Shown here: one piece after another, positions 62,340 to 64,000 of the stretch | Position numbering within the stretch: the stretch's first letter is position 1 | Layout: the number at the start of each line of letters is the position of its first letter | Origin: Streptomyces diastatochromogenes | Lineage (GTDB): Bacteria; Actinomycetota; Actinomycetes; Streptomycetales; Streptomycetaceae | Length of the DNA: 64,000 nucleotides | Direction of reading: 5' to 3' | NCBI RefSeq assembly: GCF_002242805.1 | Contig: NZ_MCGQ01000014.1 | Coordinates: 186,001 to 250,000 of the forward strand | The notes under the pieces: generated by a model | The model's database searches: none | Seen by the model: only the letters and a program-made list of their open reading frames with translations | What the model was told of the DNA's origin: nothing | Position numbers and translations under genes: made by a program

Positions 62340-64000
62340 GTGAGCGACACATCCACCAGGACCACGCCCGAACACGAGGCGTCCCGCACCCCATCGCCGC
62401 CGGGCGGACGTTCCCGCCTGGCGGCGCTGGGCCGGGCCGTGGCCCGCCGACGGCTGCTCGTCCTGCTGCTGACCCTCGTGGTCGTGGCCATCGCGGCGGC
62501 CCTGGGCGGTGACGTCGCCCAGCGGCTGTCCAGCGGGGGATTCACCGATCCGAAGTCCGAGTCCAGCAAGGCGGAACGGTTTCTCGCCGACCGGTTCAAG
62601 TCCGGCGTTCCGAACCTGGTGCTGGTGGCCCGCGCGCCCGGCTCCGTGGACGCCCCCTCCGCGTCCGCCGCGGGCCGCGAACTGACCGAACGGGTCGCGA
62701 AAGCCCCGGGCGTGCTGTCCGCGGGCTCGTACTGGACGATGCCCGGCGCGGCCCCGCTGCGCTCCAGGGACGGACGGTCCGCCCTGGTGCTCGTCCGGCT
62801 CGGTGGCAGCGAGGACGACTTCCGCGCCACCGCCAAGCGCCTGGTCCCGAAGGTCGGGGGGAGACAGGGTGTCCTCGACGTGTCCGTCACCGGCTCCGCC
62901 CAGGTCTCCGTGGAGATCGAGAAGCGCAGCGAGGAGGACCTGGCCAAGGCCGAGGCCATCACCGCCCCGGCGACCCTGCTGATCCTGCTCGTGGTCTTCG
63001 GCAGCGCGGTGGCGGCGGCCCTGCCGCTCGCCGTGGGACTGCTGTCGGTCCTCGGCACGTTCCTCGTGCTGCGTCTGCTGTCGGCGGTGACGTCGGTGTC
63101 GGTGTTCTCCACCAACATCACCACGGCGCTCGGGCTCGGACTGGCCATCGACTACAGCCTGTTCGTCGTCACCCGCTACCGGGAGGAGCTGGCCTCGGGC
63201 CGGGACGTCACCGAGGCCATCGCGCAGACGGTGCGTACCGCCGGCCGTACCGTGCTGTTCTCCTCGGTGACCGTGGCCCTGTCCCTGGCCGGTCTGCTCG
63301 TCTTCCCGCTCTACTTCCTGCGCTCGTTCGCGTACGCCGGCATGGCGGTCGTAGCCCTGGCCGCGGTCGGCGCCGTGGTCGTCCTTCCCGCCCTGCTGGC
63401 GCTGCTCGGGCGCCGCATCGACGCCTGGAACATCAACCGTGCGCTGCGCCGACTGGTCCCGCACCGGCGCGAACGCGGGCCCGCGACCGAGGAGTCCGGT
63501 TTCTGGCACTGGCTGGCCACCGCCGTCATGCGCCGGCCCGTGCTCTTCGCCCTGGCGGTCGTCGCGGTGCTGGTCACCCTCGGACTGCCGTTCATCCGCG
63601 CCTCGTTCGGCATCACCGACGACCGGGAGCTGCCCGCCTCCGCCCCCGCCCATGTCGCCGCCCAGGCGCTGCGGGACGACTTCGACAGCGGTGAGTCCTC
63701 CGCACTCTCGGTCGTCCTGCCCGAAACCGACGCCGACGCGGGCCGGGTCGGCTCCTTCGCCGCCCGGATGTCCGCCCTGCCGGGCGTCTTCCGGGTGGAC
63801 GCGGCGACCGGCTCGTACGTCAACGGCCGGCAGGTGGCGCAGCCCGGTCCGGCGGCCGTGCGTTTCCGGGCCCCGGGGGCCACCTGGATGTCCGTCGTCC
63901 CCTCGGTCGAGCCGTACTCCGACGCGGGCACCCGCCTGGTGCAGCGACTGCGCGGCGCGCCGGGCGCGCCGGGGACCGTCCTCGTGGGCGGCCAGGCGGC
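62340..64000 (+). CDS. MMPL-family transporter (3' end outside the window)
   Basis: At least 553 aa, running off the right edge. Cytoplasmic Pro/Arg-rich N-terminus of about 30 residues, a first membrane helix (RRRLLVLLLTLVVVAIAAAL), a large extracellular domain (about 65-205) and then a five-helix cluster. ALGLGLAIDYSLFVVTRYRE is the conserved RND/MMPL core with the proton-relay Asp-Tyr, and GRTVLFSSVTVALSLAGLL follows. A second helix cluster would lie beyond the window. It exports lipids, peptides or drugs using the proton gradient. GTG start at 62340 with GGGAG upstream. Divergent from the two-component system. Confidence 0.93.
   Translation, partial: MSDTSTRTTPEHEASRTPSPPGGRSRLAALGRAVARRRLLVLLLTLVVVAIAAALGGDVAQRLSSGGFTDPKSESSKAERFLADRFKSGVPNLVLVARAPGSVDAPSASAAGRELTERVAKAPGVLSAGSYWTMPGAAPLRSRDGRSALVLVRLGGSEDDFRATAKRLVPKVGGRQGVLDVSVTGSAQVSVEIEKRSEEDLAKAEAITAPATLLILLVVFGSAVAAALPLAVGLLSVLGTFLVLRLLSAVTSVSVFSTNITTALGLGLAIDYSLFVVTRYREELASGRDVTEAIAQTVRTAGRTVLFSSVTVALSLAGLLVFPLYFLRSFAYAGMAVVALAAVGAVVVLPALLALLGRRIDAWNINRALRRLVPHRRERGPATEESGFWHWLATAVMRRPVLFALAVVAVLVTLGLPFIRASFGITDDRELPASAPAHVAAQALRDDFDSGESSALSVVLPETDADAGRVGSFAARMSALPGVFRVDAATGSYVNGRQVAQPGPAAVRFRAPGATWMSVVPSVEPYSDAGTRLVQRLRGAPGAPGTVLVGGQA

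Overview
The window is chromosomal DNA of a Streptomyces or a very close actinomycete. GC content is very high and codon third positions are almost always G or C. GTG and TTG starts are common, leucine TTA codons are nearly absent (two found), and several promoters look leaderless. Family signatures such as a gylR-type IclR regulator, a dre-like chitinase operator, SpoIIE phosphatases with small anti-sigma-type ATPases and a monomeric NADP isocitrate dehydrogenase point the same way. I found no tRNA, rRNA, insertion sequence, integrase or CRISPR array. Both ends cut genes: a LuxR-type ATPase regulator on the left and an MMPL transporter on the right.

Layout. 1-7.1 kb: LuxR/AAA regulator (with a TTA codon), then a protease-signalling locus made of a TPR-CHAT protein, a cytoplasmic-looking subtilase, an ECF sigma factor and a small partner protein. 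7.1-9.1 kb: a decay zone with a P450 remnant beside three 20-bp repeats, an N-formylglutamate amidohydrolase-family gene, a DUF5713 gene and a metX fragment. 9.1-17.4 kb: idh, a secreted M1 peptidase, a Tat-exported beta-propeller/amidohydrolase fusion and an MscS channel. 17.5-24.9 kb: an APC permease and a TPR-like protein (TTA codon) divergent from a kinase / FAD dehydrogenase / FAD oxidoreductase operon resembling glpK-glpA-glpB, then a crotonase. 25-27.7 kb: a trypsin-NTPase protein with a Trypco2-type partner, a candidate conflict system. 27.8-30.9 kb: a flippase-like membrane protein and an ABC exporter driven by a MerR-type promoter.

31-37.1 kb: two secreted ricin-lectin proteins (GH18 and beta-helix) behind a dre-like operator, and a GH65 phosphorylase. 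37.1-41.3 kb: a LytTR regulator, a small membrane protein, an acetate-type symporter and a LytS-type kinase, co-directional and mostly overlapping. 41.3-47.1 kb: DUF6817, an IclR regulator, a SpoIIE phosphatase overlapping an antisense anti-sigma-type ATPase, then gylR-glpK without glpF or glpD. 47.1-54.2 kb: a FAD monooxygenase divergent from a TetR gene, a two-subunit molybdenum hydroxylase and a large phosphatase/ATPase fusion. 54.3-59.8 kb: a compact putative metabolite cassette (formyltransferase, flavin reductase, SRPBCC, class III aminotransferase, thioester-reductase-like SDR, ACAD-fold flavoprotein). 59.9-64 kb: an OmpR/histidine-kinase pair divergent from the MMPL transporter.

The two best candidates for undescribed biology are the protease-centred loci (CHAT/subtilase/sigma at 1.8-7.1 kb and trypsin-NTPase/Trypco2 at 25-27.7 kb). 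The 54-60 kb cassette is next: its enzymes could together make and modify an amine, possibly by N-oxygenation and N-formylation. Functions are read from motifs and gene order only; no database search was possible.
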